Shown here: positions 30,068 to 37,046 of the stretch, one piece after another
How positions within the stretch are numbered: position 1 is the stretch's first letter
Layout of the letters: the number at the start of each line of letters is the position of its first letter
Virus record (IMG/VR): IMGVR_UViG_3300033153_011288
Location: 1 to 38,573 of that record
Length of the DNA stretch: 38,573 bases
Strand: one strand, 5' to 3'
From: a virus
Program-made: the position numbers and the translations under genes
Notes under the pieces: generated by a model
Databases searched by the model: none
Told to the model about the DNA's origin: nothing
Seen by the model: only the letters and a program-made list of their open reading frames with translations

Positions 30068-31258
30068 ATGAAAAAATCTTATACTATAAAAATTTATACC
30101 CCTGATGATGTGTTTGTCAAATCGTGGAGCAATGCTTCTATTGAAAGATTTGTCAAGGAAATAAACGGAGGGCTTGGAGAGTGTGTTATAAATCTTGGGG
30201 AAAAATTTGACTATGCGGGAGCTGAGCTTTCTTTGGGAAATAGAGCGGACATTTATATTAATGACATAGAAGGTCAGATGACTGAGTTCCTAATTTACAG
30301 GGGATATATTTCATTGATTGAGCCTGCTGTAATAAATAAAAATGAAGGGATCAGGGCAGTGGTGCTTGGATATCATACGCTTTTGACTTTGGACTATCTT
30401 AAGAATTCAAATACGACTACGCTTTTTTCTGATACTTCGGCAGGTCTAACGACTAGCGGGCCCGGGACAGCTTCTGATATCGGATTGATGATGAGGGCAG
30501 TGATTGATCGCTATCGGGCAGAAAATATAAATCCAAAACTAAGCTATACAAATCAAAGCATTCCTTTGGTGCCTGCCGTCTCAGAGAAATTCACATTTGA
30601 GCAGAGATTCTATCGAGAGGCAATGGATGATATTTTAGGATTGGCACCTGAAAATTATTTTTATTTTGTAGATCAAAATGGTATAATTCATTTCAAAGAA
30701 GCTCCGACGACGCCAACTTGGAGATTCACTTTTGGTAGAAACATATCTTTAATTCAAGTTAATTCAAACATTGAAAAGTTGAGGAACTTCGTTTTAGTTT
30801 GGAATGGATTAGCAGGTGGTCCCGCAATCTATAAGGCTTATTCAGATGATCTAAGTATTGCTCGCTATGGCAAAAGAGCCGAGAGGATAATTGACTATGG
30901 TATACAAGATCAAAGCGGAGCTGATGCAGTTGGAGAAAAATTTTTGGCACAGAATAAGAATTTTGAAGCGAGGGTAATAGTAGAATTAATTGACGACGAG
31001 ACAGACGATAGAGGTTTAGATATTGATAAAATTGAGCCAGGGCAAACAATTATGTTCTTAAATTATAATGATGTTTTCACAGACATTTTCAGATATAATT
31101 TAGTGATCACAGAGGTTGTATACTTTCCTAATATTCCGCATAGGGTAAGAGTTAAGGCAGAATTGAGAAGGTCTGGCATCGCAGACTTACAGAAAAAAAC
31201 AAATAGAAAGGTTGATGATTTATCAAAGTCAGCATCGATCCCTGCAGCGTGGACATAA
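30068..31258 (+). CDS. Tail tip hub protein (Tal/gp27-like)
   Basis: A 396-residue beta-rich protein. It opens YTIKIYTPDDVFVKSW, has the hub-type segment VVLGYHTLLTLDYL near 100-113, DILGLAPENYFYFVDQNGII near 190-210, and an end rich in strands (HRVRVKAELRRSG). It is 396 residues, so it lacks the long C-terminal lysin or fibre parts of some Tal proteins. It would sit under the Dit ring. Confidence 0.65.
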   Translation: MKKSYTIKIYTPDDVFVKSWSNASIERFVKEINGGLGECVINLGEKFDYAGAELSLGNRADIYINDIEGQMTEFLIYRGYISLIEPAVINKNEGIRAVVLGYHTLLTLDYLKNSNTTTLFSDTSAGLTTSGPGTASDIGLMMRAVIDRYRAENINPKLSYTNQSIPLVPAVSEKFTFEQRFYREAMDDILGLAPENYFYFVDQNGIIHFKEAPTTPTWRFTFGRNISLIQVNSNIEKLRNFVLVWNGLAGGPAIYKAYSDDLSIARYGKRAERIIDYGIQDQSGADAVGEKFLAQNKNFEARVIVELIDDETDDRGLDIDKIEPGQTIMFLNYNDVFTDIFRYNLVITEVVYFPNIPHRVRVKAELRRSGIADLQKKTNRKVDDLSKSASIPAAWT

Positions 31259-31259
31259 T

Positions 31260-31532
31260 ATGGAAAACTTTAGAGAATTACTAAAAAAAGAAATTGGATG
31301 GACGATCGCAATTATAATGGCCGTGGTAGCTTGTCTTACTTTCTTTTTGAAACTTCCAAATCAGAATAAAGATGCTATAATAAAATTAAGTGAGAGTGTG
31401 ATAAACTTAAGAGATAATCATATTCATTCAATTCAAGCTGATGTCGATGAGCTTCAAGGCGAAATGACAAATGCGAGAGTTGAAATAGGACAGGTTAAAG
31501 TTTTGGTCGAGCAATTGTTAAATAGAAAATAA
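31260..31532 (+). CDS. Membrane protein with coiled coil, lysis cassette
   Basis: A 90-residue protein: a short basic front, one membrane helix (IGWTIAIIMAVVACLTFFL), then an extended coiled coil (INLRDNHIHSIQADVDELQG). It lies directly before the endolysin. It could be a holin partner or a hemolysin XhlA-like protein in reversed order. The start at 31260 is two bases after the previous stop. Confidence 0.6.
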   Translation: MENFRELLKKEIGWTIAIIMAVVACLTFFLKLPNQNKDAIIKLSESVINLRDNHIHSIQADVDELQGEMTNARVEIGQVKVLVEQLLNRK

Positions 31533-31533
31533 A

Positions 31534-32067
31534 ATGAAAAGAATAAATATTTTGTTAAAAATGGTTGAGATTTTAAGAATTGTTTTTAAGATACAATCAA
31601 AGTTAGAAAAAAAAGAAACGGAAAATGGAAGGAAGATGTCAGAATTTTTGAAAAAAAATATAGGTAATTCTTTTACTCAAGATGTAGATTCAGACGGCGA
31701 CATAGACAAAGACGATGAAATGGTAAATTGCGCAGCTACTGTAAACGAAATAGCAAAAAGAGTTTTAGGAGATACTTTAGGATTAAGTTATCTTGGGAAT
31801 ATAAACACTGCTAAATTATTGGAAGACATAGAAGTCCAAAAATGGAGATTTTTTGAGGTTTCAAAAATAAGCCTAAAGAAGGGAGATATAATTATCTCGC
31901 CTACTGATAAAAAAATTGGGCATGTTGGATATTATTTTGGTGGTGGATTGATAGCATCCAATAATTCTTATACTGGCAAATTAGATACTCATCACACTTT
32001 AGAGAGTTGGAAAGAGAGATATGTTAAAAAATTTGGTTTGAAAATGAAATTTTATCGTATAATATAG
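31534..32067 (+). CDS. Endolysin, NlpC/P60- or CHAP-like, with EF-hand-type loop
   Basis: A 177-residue cysteine peptidase-like protein. C66 (VNCAATVNEIAKR) and H130 (KKIGHVGYYF) are the expected catalytic pair, with SNNS following. KKGDIIISPTDKK is typical of this fold. At 50-61 lies DVDSDGDIDKDD, an EF-hand-like calcium loop directly before the catalytic cysteine. The first 40 residues are a basic helix and may be a linker. It probably cuts peptidoglycan crosslinks during lysis, next to the two small membrane proteins. Confidence 0.7.
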   Translation: MKRINILLKMVEILRIVFKIQSKLEKKETENGRKMSEFLKKNIGNSFTQDVDSDGDIDKDDEMVNCAATVNEIAKRVLGDTLGLSYLGNINTAKLLEDIEVQKWRFFEVSKISLKKGDIIISPTDKKIGHVGYYFGGGLIASNNSYTGKLDTHHTLESWKERYVKKFGLKMKFYRII

Positions 32068-32088
32068 TCGTTGAAAAAAATCAAAATT

Positions 32089-32262
32089 ATGTTAAAAATA
32101 TTTAGTTCTGTTTCAAAAGTTGTCTTTCTACTAATGGCAATTTGTGCTTCAGTAGGATTTTTCCTAAAAATAATTTCTGCTGAATTATATATGGGATTAG
32201 TGATGATGGCATTCGTTCATTATTTCAAAAAGGACAGCACAAACGAAAACACTGAAGTGTAG
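32089..32262 (+). CDS. Putative holin
   Basis: A 57-residue protein with two membrane helices (VVFLLMAICASVGFFL and AELYMGLVMMAFVHYF) and a charged tail, the form of class II holins. It follows the endolysin gene. The ATG at 32089 is preferred over a TTG at 32071. It would form membrane lesions that release the endolysin. Confidence 0.6.
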   Translation: MLKIFSSVSKVVFLLMAICASVGFFLKIISAELYMGLVMMAFVHYFKKDSTNENTEV

Positions 32263-32269
32263 GTTTTTG

Positions 32270-32358
32270 GGCTTCATAACGGAGTTTGGTTTCGGATTAA
32301 GTTCTGATTGGCAACCCCATTGCCAAGCCTCACCAGACTCCCTTATGGAGCCTAATCC
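32270..32358 (+). ncRNA. Candidate structured RNA: long stem with possible pseudoknot
   Basis: This gap holds a near-continuous 20-bp stem. 32270-32290 (GGCTTCATAACGGAGTTTGGT) pairs with 32332-32352, with one C-C mismatch and two G-U pairs. The 41-base loop contains a hairpin TTGGCAA/TTGCCAA (32308-32314 with 32320-32326). GGATTA in the loop (32294-32299) can pair with TAATCC (32353-32358) just outside the stem, an H-type pseudoknot. No T-run follows. It starts eight bases after the holin stop. Confidence 0.6.
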
Positions 32359-32411
32359 ACAGCTAACCCACAGGTTATAATTTTGAGATTATATTTGATT
32401 AGCTGTATAAT
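32357..32411 (+). promoter_or_regulatory. Early promoter with two CCACAG (DnaA-box-like) sites
   Basis: -35 TTGAGA (32383-32388), 17 bases, -10 TATAAT (32406-32411). CCACAG occurs at 32357-32362 and 32368-32373, one helical turn apart, and TAATCCACA has one mismatch to the DnaA box. An 8-bp inverted repeat ACAGCTAA/TTAGCTGT (32359-32366 with 32399-32406) spans the promoter and could be an operator. It should drive the initiator gene. Confidence 0.55.
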
Positions 32412-32430
32412 AATATTGTCGGTAATTAAT

Positions 32431-32450
32431 GGGGATGAATTTTGGTCCCC
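32431..32450 (+). other. Leader hairpin near 5' end of the initiator transcript
   Basis: GGGGA (32431-32435) pairs with TCCCC (32446-32450) around a ten-base loop, about 13 bases after the predicted start of transcription. It may protect the mRNA end. It overlaps the upstream in-frame ATG at 32429. Confidence 0.45.
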
Positions 32451-32470
32451 GTGTGGATCAATTTTTATTT

Positions 32471-32677
32471 ATGAATGAAAAAAAATCAAAAAAATTAAGA
32501 AAGGAGGCAAAGAAAAAGATTGATGGAGAGGTTCTTTTCCTAAGCAGGGCTTTGAAATCAAGATCTAAGTGGATGCCTAAGTGGTTATTTTACAAGGTCG
32601 CAAAAATTTATTTCAAAAATGATTTCTTCAAAAAGCTATACTTTATTCGTGAAGATAGAAAAATTGGCGAAAAATAA
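32471..32677 (+). CDS. Small basic hypothetical protein before the initiator
   Basis: A 68-residue lysine-rich protein (MNEKKSKKLRKEAKKK start, then SKWMPKWLFYKVAKIYF). It could extend to the ATG at 32429, but that start lies in a hairpin, so 32471 is preferred. The next gene begins three bases after the stop. Function unknown. Its charge suggests nucleic acid binding. Confidence 0.5.
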   Translation: MNEKKSKKLRKEAKKKIDGEVLFLSRALKSRSKWMPKWLFYKVAKIYFKNDFFKKLYFIREDRKIGEK

Positions 32678-32679
32678 TT

Positions 32680-33489
32680 ATGAAATTTAATATATATATA
32701 AATCAAAAATCATTAATTGATTTAGGGTTTAGAGGTGGCATTGATGAAGCGATAATTTTAGAATATCTTTATTATCTTTGTTCGTCTGTAAATCCAAAAG
32801 TAGAAAAAAGCAGAAAAGAAAAAGAAGGCAAAAGATATACTTGGTTTAACTATTCTAATTTTTTCAAAGAAAATCCACTAATAAAAGTGAAATCAAAAAG
32901 TTGGATTACTCCTAGGATAGGTTTATTAGAAGGGGAAGGGTTTATAGAGACATTTCAAGATATGAAAAGCTTTAGAAAATATGTTAGGTTATTGCCGAAA
33001 ATAATGAGGATGTTCTCCAGTGAGAACGGGGGCGTTCTTGAGGAAGAACGGGGGGCGTTCTCCAGTGAGAACATTGATAATAGTATTAATGATTCTATTA
33101 CTAATGATGATATAGCCGACAAGTCGGCAGGATCTGAAATTAATGATTTAATAGAATTATTCAAACCATTGAACCCAAGCTATAAGATATTGTTTTCAAA
33201 TAAAACACAGAGAAAATGCCTGAAAAGAATGATCGCCGAACATGGCGCGGAAAAAGTAAAAGGACAAATTAAGCATGCGGTTTCAGTTTCAGGGCAAGAA
33301 TTTTCGCCAGTGATAACAACTCCGTATCAGCTTGAAAATAAATTAGGAAGTTTGTTGGCATTTGAAAAAATAAAAAAAGAAAAGAAAAAGAATGATGATA
33401 AAAAGAATGGGATCAATAGATGTAGTAAGTGTAAAAAAGAATTGCCTGAGAATTCGTGGGATAGTATTTGTTGGGATTGTAAGCATTAA
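32680..33489 (+). CDS. Replication initiator-like protein carrying the origin within its gene
   Basis: A 269-residue protein. Residues 1-105 look like a winged-helix DNA-binding domain (SLIDLGFRGGIDEAIILEYL, SKSWITPRIGLLEGEGFIE). A low-complexity linker (about 110-155) is encoded by the palindromic iterons at 33012-33072. Residues 160-235 resemble the C-terminal domain of phage replication initiators (FSNKTQRKCLKRMIAEHG, SPVITTPYQLENKLGSL). A four-cysteine zinc knuckle ends the chain (CSKC and CWDC). As with lambda O, it probably binds its own iterons and loads the replisome. Confidence 0.7.
   Translation: MKFNIYINQKSLIDLGFRGGIDEAIILEYLYYLCSSVNPKVEKSRKEKEGKRYTWFNYSNFFKENPLIKVKSKSWITPRIGLLEGEGFIETFQDMKSFRKYVRLLPKIMRMFSSENGGVLEEERGAFSSENIDNSINDSITNDDIADKSAGSEINDLIELFKPLNPSYKILFSNKTQRKCLKRMIAEHGAEKVKGQIKHAVSVSGQEFSPVITTPYQLENKLGSLLAFEKIKKEKKKNDDKKNGINRCSKCKKELPENSWDSICWDCKH
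33012..33072. other. Probable replication origin: three palindromic iterons
   Basis: Three 16-base units at 33012, 33034 and 33057: GTTCTCCAGTGAGAAC, GTTCTTGAGGAAGAAC and GTTCTCCAGTGAGAAC. Each has 6-bp dyad arms. They are 22-23 bases apart (about two helical turns), separated by GGGGGC and GGGGGGC. An AT-rich stretch follows (33073-33116), fit for unwinding. Position in the linker of the initiator gene copies the lambda origin design. Confidence 0.75.
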
Positions 33490-33492
33490 AAG

Positions 33493-33537
33493 CTATCCAC
33501 AGGTGGCACTTTACAGAAGATTAAAAATGATTATAAT
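33493..33537 (+). promoter_or_regulatory. Early promoter with DnaA-box element
   Basis: TATCCACAGGTGGC (33494-33507) lies two bases before the -35 TTTACA (33510-33515). A 16-base spacer leads to -10 TATAAT (33532-33537). CTATCCACA has one mismatch to the DnaA box TTATCCACA. The 14-base element and both spacings are identical at 38245-38288. Transcription should start near 33544, at the first base of the attenuator. Confidence 0.7.
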
Positions 33538-33543
33538 TATATT

Positions 33544-33606
33544 GAGGTTAAAAGGGGCAGTCGCTAGACGACAATTCCCATTTCAACCTCTAAAAGAGGT
33601 TTTTTT
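33544..33606 (+). terminator. Terminator with competing antiterminator (attenuator or small RNA)
   Basis: Terminator: AACCTCT (33585-33591) pairs with AGAGGTT (33595-33601), followed by T to 33606. Its 5' arm can instead pair with GAGGTT at 33544-33549, the first bases of the transcript. That pairing encloses GGGG/TCCC (33554-33557 with 33576-33579) and GTCG/CGAC (33560-33563 with 33569-33572). The two folds exclude each other. The product is either a ~63-nt RNA or read-through into the RNA at 33607. Ligand or protein unknown. Confidence 0.7.
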
Positions 33607-33816
33607 AATAACAGGTTCTTGAGGGAGATGATTGGTATTAGCGCCAGCTTCTCGGGTGGGGTTCAATGGTCCTTATATCGCCGTTGAGTTAAGCCCCTCG
33701 ACACGGCTTTCCTCTTAATAAGTCCCGAGGAATAGGAGGACAAGAAAGTGCGACTGTTTGAATGCCGAGACTCATTCAAATGATGATCTGATCATCTTCC
33801 GCACGAGCCTGTTATT
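33607..33816 (+). ncRNA. Large structured RNA of unknown class (~210 nt)
   Basis: P1: AATAACAGGTTC (33607-33618) pairs with GAGCCTGTTATT (33805-33816), 12 bp with one G-U. Inside: P2 CTCGGG/CCCGAG (33651-33656 with 33724-33729), enclosing P3, with 33658-33669 paired to 3381-type partners 33681-33688 and 33694-33697. P5 GTGCG/CGCAC (33748-33752 with 33800-33804) stacks directly on P1. It encloses P6 TTTGAATG/CATTCAAA (33757-33764 with 33773-33780) and P7 GATGA/TCATC (33782-33786 with 33792-33796). No long reading frame is present. It lies in the leader of the early operon. No known class recognised. Confidence 0.7.
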
Positions 33817-33853
33817 AGACCAATAGTCGTGAGGTTAATAATTAAACAAAAAA

Positions 33854-34258
33854 ATGACAGATGATAGAAAAAAAGAATTAAGTGTTTTTGAAAAAGATAA
33901 ATTAATAGAAATAGTAGGAGTATTAGAAGCAAAAATTGAGGATAGTTCTGAAGACTACTATAAAAACGAGGCAAGCGAAAAAAGCGAATTGGTTCAAAAA
34001 ATACTTAACGGAATTTTTGGCGTAGATAGACCAAGAAAAGACAAAGAAGGAAATTATCTTGGCACAGAAAAGTATATTGAATTAGCAATTGCGAATTTCA
34101 ATAATCTTAAGAACAACAAAGATATTGATGATTCAAGAAATTCATTAAATCTTGAAGTGTTAAAAGTAGAAAATAAAAAACTTTGGCATTTGTTAAGGGT
34201 TAATTTTGGGGAAACGCTATCTTATGAAGAAAAGGATATAAAAAATCCATTCAAATAA
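33854..34258 (+). CDS. Hypothetical early protein
   Basis: A 134-residue acidic, helical protein (MTDDRKKELSVFEKDKLIEI start) with a middle segment LVQKILNGIFGVDRPRKD. No family is recognised. It is the first gene after the large leader RNA, so it opens the recombination operon. There is no Shine-Dalgarno at useful distance. Confidence 0.6.
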   Translation: MTDDRKKELSVFEKDKLIEIVGVLEAKIEDSSEDYYKNEASEKSELVQKILNGIFGVDRPRKDKEGNYLGTEKYIELAIANFNNLKNNKDIDDSRNSLNLEVLKVENKKLWHLLRVNFGETLSYEEKDIKNPFK

Positions 34259-34259
34259 T

Positions 34260-34394
34260 ATGGTTAATCTAATATGGTATTCTCAGCACCAAAAAAAAGT
34301 TGAGAAAATAGAAAAGTTGAAAAGTAATTTTCAAATTTTCGCAGGGTTAGTGTTTTTATTAGGGATAGTATTAATATCAAGTGTCGGAAATTAA
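34260..34394 (+). CDS. Small membrane protein
   Basis: A 44-residue product. ATG at 34260 is one base after the previous stop and TAA is at 34392-34394. A basic front (WYSQHQKKVEKIEKLKS) is followed by one membrane helix (IFAGLVFLLGIVLIS). Function unknown. Confidence 0.55.
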   Translation: MVNLIWYSQHQKKVEKIEKLKSNFQIFAGLVFLLGIVLISSVGN

Positions 34395-34406
34395 ATCGTG
34401 CTTATC

Positions 34407-34464
34407 AGTCCCGCTCCTTTCCTTTCATTCGTTGTTCACGATTGGCGAAAGAAAGGACGGGGCT
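34407..34464 (+). other. Long imperfect hairpin between early genes
   Basis: AGTCCCG-C-TCCTTT-C-CTTTC (34407-34426) pairs with GAAAGAAAGGACGGGGCT (34447-34464): 18 bp with two single bulged C and one G-U. The 20-base apex includes TCG/CGA. There is no T-run. It ends 17 bases before the ATG at 34481, so it could control translation or be a processing site. Confidence 0.65.
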
Positions 34465-34480
34465 AATGAGTTAAATTAAA

Positions 34481-35176
34481 ATGGAAAATTTACAAGAAAA
34501 AGACTTGGTGCCTATAAAAACTGAATTGGCAGATGTTCAGTCTGAAGCTTATGATTTAGAAATTAAACAAGTTAAAGATATGGTCATTGCTACAGAGATG
34601 TTATCAAGGATTAAATTAATATCAAAGAATATTAAAGAAACAAAGGAGGGAGCAACAAAGCCAATTAGCGAAGGATTAAAAATGATTAGGGGTTGGTTCG
34701 CACCATTAGAGGATGGTTGGAAAAATGCTGATGGTGTTGTTAGAAAAAAAATGTCATCATTCCAAATGGAAGAGGATAGGAAGGCTCAGATAGAAAGAGA
34801 CAGGATTGCTCGTGAAATGAAAGAAGAGCAAGACAGGATCGCCAATGATAAAAGATTGAAAGATGAGACCAAGGAAGAGAAGGAGGAGGTTGTAGTTGAA
34901 AAGGCAATGGAAAATATTGAGAAAGTTGATGAAGGTCATCAGACTAAATTCAAAGCAGAGTCAGGGTCAGTTCATTTTAGAACTGATAAGGTGGTTGAAA
35001 TAGAACCTTTTAATCACGAATTCTATCAAGTAAAAGATGATTTCAAAGATAATCATAATTTAATACCAGCTGAGTATTTAATGCTTGATGTCAAGAAAAT
35101 TGAGAAAGTGGCAAGGGCAGGAGTAGAAATCCCTGGAGTGTCGGTCCGGGAAGTCAAGACTGTTGTAAATAGATAA
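34481..35176 (+). CDS. Coiled-coil protein of the recombination module
   Basis: A 231-residue protein with a conserved-looking front (EIKQVKDMVIATEMLSRIK, then IRGWFAPLEDGWKNADGVV) and a long charged coiled coil at about 90-150. A folded end follows (FYQVKDDFKDNHNLIPAEYL). I recall similar proteins beside ERF and SSB genes in other phages, where their role is unknown. Position suggests help in strand annealing or replication. Confidence 0.55.
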   Translation: MENLQEKDLVPIKTELADVQSEAYDLEIKQVKDMVIATEMLSRIKLISKNIKETKEGATKPISEGLKMIRGWFAPLEDGWKNADGVVRKKMSSFQMEEDRKAQIERDRIAREMKEEQDRIANDKRLKDETKEEKEEVVVEKAMENIEKVDEGHQTKFKAESGSVHFRTDKVVEIEPFNHEFYQVKDDFKDNHNLIPAEYLMLDVKKIEKVARAGVEIPGVSVREVKTVVNR

Positions 35177-35177
35177 T

Positions 35178-35828
35178 ATGGAAGAGAAAAAAACAACAAA
35201 GAAGACTGATAATTTAGAGACAAAAATCTTGAGAATTCAAACAGAGCTGAAAGCTCCAAAGGGTCAGTTTAATTCTTTCGGGAAATATAAATATCGTAGC
35301 TGTGAAGATATTTTAGAGGCATTGAAGCCATTGTTATTAAAAGAAAAAGTTTTGTTAACAATAAGAGATGAGATTATTTTGGTAGGGAATGGAGTTACTC
35401 CTATAGTGATAGAAAAGACAGCTGTTGGTGGAGATAGGTTTTATATCAAGGCAGATGTCACTGTTCATAATGCCGAGAAGCCTGAGGAATTTTTGGTCAC
35501 ATCGGGGTTTGCTAGAGAGTCGCAGACTAAAAAGGGAATGGATGCTAGCCAAATCACAGGGGCTTCAAGTTCTTATGCTAGGAAGTATGCTCTTAATGGA
35601 ATGTTCTGTATTGATGATAACAAAGATTCTGATAATACTAATAAAAAAGGAACTGGTAGCAAGACAGATTATTATAAAAATGCTTTGACTTCCATTAAAA
35701 GTTTCAAGACAAAAGAAATGCTGAAGGAATTAAAAGTCAAAGTCGAGGCTTCTAAAAATCTAACTAAAGATCAGAAGAATGATCTTGTACTAAAAATAAA
35801 TGCCAAAATCGGAGATAAAACTTCCTAG
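35178..35828 (+). CDS. erf: ERF-family single-strand annealing protein
   Basis: A 216-residue protein with the ERF core: FNSFGKYKYRSCEDILEALK near residue 33, a beta region, and the GASSSYARKYAL motif near 127-138 followed by IDDNKDSD. The C-terminal 60 residues are basic and helical. ERF proteins anneal complementary single strands for recombination and may circularise phage DNA. With SSB and the nuclease it forms a full module. It overlaps the next gene by 29 bases. Confidence 0.85.
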   Translation: MEEKKTTKKTDNLETKILRIQTELKAPKGQFNSFGKYKYRSCEDILEALKPLLLKEKVLLTIRDEIILVGNGVTPIVIEKTAVGGDRFYIKADVTVHNAEKPEEFLVTSGFARESQTKKGMDASQITGASSSYARKYALNGMFCIDDNKDSDNTNKKGTGSKTDYYKNALTSIKSFKTKEMLKELKVKVEASKNLTKDQKNDLVLKINAKIGDKTS

Positions 35829-36423
35829 GGAACATTTCAGTTGGTCTCAGTTATGGCTTTGGGAAAATAAGCCGTGGGAGTACAAGGAAATATATTTTGA
35901 AAAAGGCAAAGTTGATAGCAATAACAGAATGGAGTTTGGCAAAAAATTTGCCGAAGCAAGAGATTCTAATGATTCAGATGACGAAATGATAGAAAATCTT
36001 AATATGGCATTGCCTGCTTTCAAAACTAAAGAAAAAAAATTGACTGGATATATCAAGGTTGATGGAGTTAAGATTAAGCTGATAGGAAAACCCGACAGCC
36101 TTGATATGAAGTCATTATCAATTTGTGAGGATAAAACTGGGACAGCTAAGTGGACTCAGAAAAAAGTAGATGGTTGGGGTCAATTATCAATGTATTCATT
36201 ATTGCTTTGGTTAGACAAGAAAAAGCTTTGGAAAAAAATGATTTTGAATTGGGCCCAAACTGAAGAAGATGAGTACGGGAATATTGAATTAACTGGTCAT
36301 CACGAGACATTTGAAACATCTCGGGACACTGTCGCTGTTCTGCAGATGGCTAATCGTATTAAAAAAGCGATTAGAGAAATAAGCATAGCTTATATTAATT
36401 ACTTAAAAGAAAATGGAAAATAA
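35800..36423 (+). CDS. PD-(D/E)XK (RecB/Cas4-like) nuclease
   Basis: A 207-residue protein. The catalytic pattern is visible: D99 in LIGKPDSLD, E110 and K112 in CEDKTGT, and a downstream Q in WGQLSMYSLLLW. This is typical of RecB-type exonucleases that supply single strands to annealing proteins, a role like lambda Exo. The ATG at 35800 lies inside the ERF gene's end. It overlaps the next gene by 11 bases. Confidence 0.75.
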   Translation: MPKSEIKLPREHFSWSQLWLWENKPWEYKEIYFEKGKVDSNNRMEFGKKFAEARDSNDSDDEMIENLNMALPAFKTKEKKLTGYIKVDGVKIKLIGKPDSLDMKSLSICEDKTGTAKWTQKKVDGWGQLSMYSLLLWLDKKKLWKKMILNWAQTEEDEYGNIELTGHHETFETSRDTVAVLQMANRIKKAIREISIAYINYLKENGK

Positions 36424-36622
36424 AAAAGAAATAAAAATTGAAGTGGATGAGAATATAATTAGCGATTTAGCTGATATATTATGTTTTTTTTCAGGATATA
36501 AAGAGGCTAAGGGAGATAGTTGGGGTAATGATTGGATAAATGATTCATTCCAAGCATTAAGAAATTTGAGAATTGAGATTGAAGATAAATTGTCGGAAAT
36601 TAAATCTAATAAAAATAATTAA
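36413..36622 (+). CDS. Small acidic hypothetical protein
   Basis: A 69-residue protein (MENKKEIKIEVDENIISDLA start) of helical type with a SWGNDWINDSF turn in the middle. No family is recognised. It is placed between the nuclease and SSB genes and probably translated with them. Confidence 0.55.
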   Translation: MENKKEIKIEVDENIISDLADILCFFSGYKEAKGDSWGNDWINDSFQALRNLRIEIEDKLSEIKSNKNN

Positions 36623-36623
36623 A

Positions 36624-37043
36624 ATGAATTACAATAAAGTATTCGTATTGGGAAATCTTACGAGAGATCCCGAAATCCGCACAACTAACAGCGGATCACA
36701 GGTAGCCAGTTTTGGAGTGGCTACAAATCGTCATTGGAACGATAAGGACGGTCAGAGGCAGAGTGAGGTCGAGTTTCACAATATTACGGCTTGGGGCAGA
36801 TTGGCAGAGATTGCCGGTCAATATCTTAAGAAGGGTCAGATTGTCTTTGTTGAGGGTCGATTAAAGACTCAGACTTGGGAAGACAAGGAAGGAAACAAAA
36901 AGAGCAAGGTTGACATCATCGCTGAGGGCTTTCAAATGGGTCCTGGGGGCGATAGGTCAAATCAGAGTAATGAGCCTACTGAGGAGCCACCAGTGGTAGA
37001 TGAGCCAAAGGATATAAAGTCTCCTGATGATGTTGATATATAG
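36624..37043 (+). CDS. ssb: Single-stranded DNA-binding protein
   Basis: A 139-residue OB-fold SSB with the expected start (VFVLGNLTRDPEIR) and core (EVEFHNITAWGRLAEIAGQY, KGQIVFVEGRLKTQTWED). The tail is acidic and ends DDVDI, close to the bacterial DDxPF-type tip used to recruit partners. It coats single strands in replication and recombination beside ERF and the nuclease. Start 36624 is chosen at the conserved N-terminus. Confidence 0.92.
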   Translation: MNYNKVFVLGNLTRDPEIRTTNSGSQVASFGVATNRHWNDKDGQRQSEVEFHNITAWGRLAEIAGQYLKKGQIVFVEGRLKTQTWEDKEGNKKSKVDIIAEGFQMGPGGDRSNQSNEPTEEPPVVDEPKDIKSPDDVDI

Positions 37044-37046
37044 AAT

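Noticed and set aside
32071-32088. TTG start giving a longer holin
   Set aside because: The ATG at 32089 gives a normal two-helix holin. The extra residues are not needed and no ribosome site favours the TTG.
33654-33700. GGGGTTCAATGG stretch as a tRNA T-arm
   Set aside because: It pairs with a downstream CCGTTGAG and CCCC in a long hairpin, and no acceptor stem or anticodon arm fits.
33607-33816. Reading of the leader RNA as a group I intron, RNase P RNA, tmRNA or glmS ribozyme
   Set aside because: I looked for the core sequences of these classes. The AGCGCCAG at 33640-33647 recalls glmS, but the following core is absent. No conserved intron core or RNase P CR-I sequence was seen.
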